A DNA stretch of 16,314 nucleotides, taken from positions 1 through 16,314 of the forward strand of contig JAZDLO010000041.1 in the NCBI GenBank assembly GCA_043801935.1. The letters run 5' to 3'. A program made the position numbers and the translations under genes. The notes under the pieces are model-generated. The model did no database searches. It saw only the letters and a program-made list of their open reading frames with translations, and had not been told where the DNA came from. Shown piece after piece: positions 14,976 through 16,314 of this stretch. Source of the DNA: JAZDLO01 sp043801935 (lineage in GTDB: Bacteria > Actinomycetota > Thermoleophilia > RBG-16-64-13). The first letter of the stretch is position 1. Each line of letters begins with the position of its first letter.

Positions 14976-15821
14976 ATGCCACAAAAGAAAATGATCCACG
15001 ACTTTTTCGACATGAAGGCAAGGGGCGAGAAGATCGCCTTTCTTACTGCATACGATTTTCCCACTGCCCAGTTCGCCCAGACCGCCGGTCTTGACATGCT
15101 TCTGGTCGGGGACAGCTTGGGCATGTGCGTCTACGGATATCCGGGTACCGTCCCGGTCACCATGGAGCAGTGCATCCGCCATGCCGAGGCGGTGCGTCGA
15201 GGTGCACCAGATACCTTCGTCGTCGGAGACATGCCCTTCATGTCCTACCAGATCTCGTGCGAGGCCGCTGTTGAGAACGCCGGGCGCTTCCTGAAAGAGG
15301 CCGGCGTGGACGCGATCAAACTCGAGGGCGGGGTTCGGGTGGCGTCGAAGATCAGGGCCATCGTGGATGCAGGTATCGTGGTCATGGGACACATCGGCTT
15401 GACCCCCCAAAGTAGCGGGCAGCTGGGTGGCCACAAGGCGCAAGGCCGCACGCTGGGGTCGGCGCGGACGGTGGTGCAGGATGCCCTCGCGGTCCAGGAG
15501 GCCGGGGCTCACATGGTGCTGGTGGAAGCCATTCCTCCGGAAGTCGGCGCTTATATCACCCGTGTCCTGTCCATTCCGGTCTTGGCGATCGGGGCAGGAG
15601 TCGACTGCGACGGACAGCTGCTCATAGTTGCCGACGTCATCGGCCAGTTTCAGACCTTTGTCCCCAAGTTCGTCAAGAGGTACTGCGATGTGGCCGGCAC
15701 CGTCACGGAGGCCATGCGGGAGTACGTCGCTGACGTGAAGGCCGGCACGTTCCCCGCCGAAGAGCACTCCTATCGCATGCTCGAGGGTGAGGAAGAGAAG
15801 TTCCGGGCCGAGTTCGCCTGA
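14976..15821 (+). CDS. PanB-like ketopantoate hydroxymethyltransferase family protein
   Basis: Family members add a hydroxymethyl group from methylene-tetrahydrofolate to 2-oxoisovalerate, giving ketopantoate for coenzyme A. The TIM-barrel metal ligands and catalytic residues are all in place: Asp46 in VGDSLGM, Asp85 in VVGDMPFMSYQ, Lys115/Glu117 in IKLEGG, and Glu184 in VEAIPPEV; GHIGLTPQ, QLGGHKAQGR and IGAGVDCDGQ are also typical. 281 residues, normal length. ATG 14976 has GGGAGGT at 14964-14970. The C-terminal part differs from standard PanB (VADVIGQF where HDMLG-like is usual). No panC or panD is nearby and it sits between a glycyl-radical-like gene and a ferredoxin, so I infer a catabolic paralogue doing aldol or retro-aldol chemistry on another 2-oxo acid. 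A housekeeping panB cannot be excluded. Confidence 0.85.
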   Translation: MPQKKMIHDFFDMKARGEKIAFLTAYDFPTAQFAQTAGLDMLLVGDSLGMCVYGYPGTVPVTMEQCIRHAEAVRRGAPDTFVVGDMPFMSYQISCEAAVENAGRFLKEAGVDAIKLEGGVRVASKIRAIVDAGIVVMGHIGLTPQSSGQLGGHKAQGRTLGSARTVVQDALAVQEAGAHMVLVEAIPPEVGAYITRVLSIPVLAIGAGVDCDGQLLIVADVIGQFQTFVPKFVKRYCDVAGTVTEAMREYVADVKAGTFPAEEHSYRMLEGEEEKFRAEFA

Positions 15822-15855
15822 ACACGGTACCGAGATGCGGATTCAGGAGGTGATA

Positions 15856-15879
15856 GTGCGCAAGAGCCTGCGTAGCTAG
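15856..15879 (+). other. Seven-codon mini-ORF with near-ideal ribosome binding site
   Basis: AGGAGGTGAT (15845-15854) is almost the full complement of the 16S rRNA 3' end, and a GTG at 15856 starts a seven-codon frame (M-R-K-S-L-R-S) ending in TAG. It lies in the 94-base gap between the PanB-like gene and the ferredoxin. It could be a regulatory leader peptide or the remnant of a lost gene; the gap contains nothing else I can name. Confidence 0.25.
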
Positions 15880-15915
15880 CCGGATTGCCCAACGACTGTG
15901 AAGGCGGGAGCATAC

Positions 15916-16173
15916 ATGACCACGATAAAGGTCGACTATGACGTCTGCACCGGTTGCAGGATGTGTTTTAAGGTCTGTTACGTTGATGTGTGGCGATACG
16001 ACGACGAGCAAGACAAGCCGATCGTGGCGTATCCGGAGGATTGCGTCCACTGCAACATGTGCGAGCTGGAATGTGCACCGGGGGCCATCGAAGTCATCTA
16101 TGACTACGACTCGCCCTGGCCGCCGATCATAGAGCGGGGCTTCCCCTACGTACCGGGAAAGGCCGAGATATGA
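15916..16173 (+). CDS. 2x[4Fe-4S] ferredoxin, AprB-like small subunit
   Basis: 85-residue electron carrier with two complete cluster motifs: Cys11, 14, 17 and 21, and Cys43, 46, 49 and 53. The residue after the last cysteine of the first motif is Tyr and after that of the second is Ala, where Pro is usual, so the redox potentials may differ from bacterial-type ferredoxins. The acidic, Trp/Pro-rich tail (DYDSPWPPI) resembles the beta subunits of adenylylsulfate-reductase-like pairs. ATG 15916 has GGCGGGAG 5 bases upstream. It overlaps the following flavoprotein by 4 bases (ATGA), so the two probably form one complex, passing electrons between the flavin and an external carrier. Confidence 0.92.
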   Translation: MTTIKVDYDVCTGCRMCFKVCYVDVWRYDDEQDKPIVAYPEDCVHCNMCELECAPGAIEVIYDYDSPWPPIIERGFPYVPGKAEI

Positions 16174-16314
16174 AACTTGACGATGTGGGCAAGGTTGATT
16201 CTGCGGACATTCTCATAATAGGTGGCGGCATCGCGGGGCTGGTCGCGGCCAACGCGGCTAAGGACGAGGCACCCGACGTCGACATCGTAGTGATTGAGAA
16301 AGCTCACGTGCCCT
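16170..16314 (+). CDS. FAD-binding flavoprotein, 3' end cut by window
   Basis: Only the first 48 residues are visible. They hold an N-terminal dinucleotide-binding fold: strand DILIIGGGIAGLVAA with the GxGxxG loop at 18-23 and Glu43 at the end of the second strand (IVVIEKAH), which would bind the FAD ribose. The start ATG overlaps the ferredoxin stop, and the pairing with a 2x[4Fe-4S] protein is typical of fumarate-reductase/succinate-dehydrogenase/adenylylsulfate-reductase-type flavoproteins. The reaction cannot be assigned without the rest. Confidence 0.85.
   Translation, partial: MKLDDVGKVDSADILIIGGGIAGLVAANAAKDEAPDVDIVVIEKAHVP

Noticed and set aside
1..16314. CRISPR arrays, tRNA/rRNA genes, insertion sequences, phage genes
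   Set aside because: Reading the window showed no regularly spaced repeats, no transposase or integrase motifs and no RNA gene signatures.

Overview
The window reads as chromosomal DNA from a high-GC, probably anaerobic or facultative member of the Actinomycetota. The evidence is a zwf-opcA pair, a pyrR-pyrB pair with an actinobacterial-type PyrR-binding leader, frequent GTG starts with GTGA overlaps, and purine-rich Shine-Dalgarno sites. All recognised genes are on the + strand. No rRNA, tRNA, CRISPR array, insertion sequence or attachment site was seen. The exact lineage cannot be fixed from the sequence alone.

Region 1 (1-4530) is core metabolism. It starts inside zwf (glucose-6-phosphate dehydrogenase), which overlaps opcA (its assembly/activation partner) by 4 bases. 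pyrR follows, then a 176-base spacer with a likely promoter and a good PyrR-binding hairpin that includes the Shine-Dalgarno of pyrB (aspartate carbamoyltransferase). pyrC, the usual next gene, is absent.

Region 2 (4531-4835) is a gene-free, locally AT-rich switch region. A TTGACA/TAAAAT promoter is embedded in a perfect 10-bp inverted repeat (probable operator), followed by a leader of about 150 nt with a stem-loop candidate.

Region 3 (4836 to the end) looks like one long accessory operon whose product as a whole I do not recognise. In order it encodes: a duplicated alpha/beta-barrel protein; a BKACE/DUF849 beta-keto-acid cleavage enzyme with an altered metal motif; two subunits that together make a PEP-synthase-like ATP-dependent phosphotransferase without the PEP/pyruvate domain (as in phenylphosphate synthase); a Tm-1-like UPF0261 protein; a MerR-TetR fusion regulator; a short-chain dehydrogenase; a full-length glycyl-radical-enzyme homologue whose radical glycine is threonine; a PanB-like aldolase; a 2x[4Fe-4S] ferredoxin; and the start of an FAD flavoprotein.

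A plausible but unproven reading is a substrate-induced catabolic operon. The substrate would be activated by phosphorylation, oxidised or reduced by the SDR and the ferredoxin/flavoprotein pair, and cleaved by aldol/Claisen chemistry (PanB-like, BKACE), under control of the MerR-TetR regulator acting at the palindromic promoter. The most striking item is the glycyl-radical-enzyme homologue that lacks its radical glycine and the active-site glutamate while keeping the rest of the fold.
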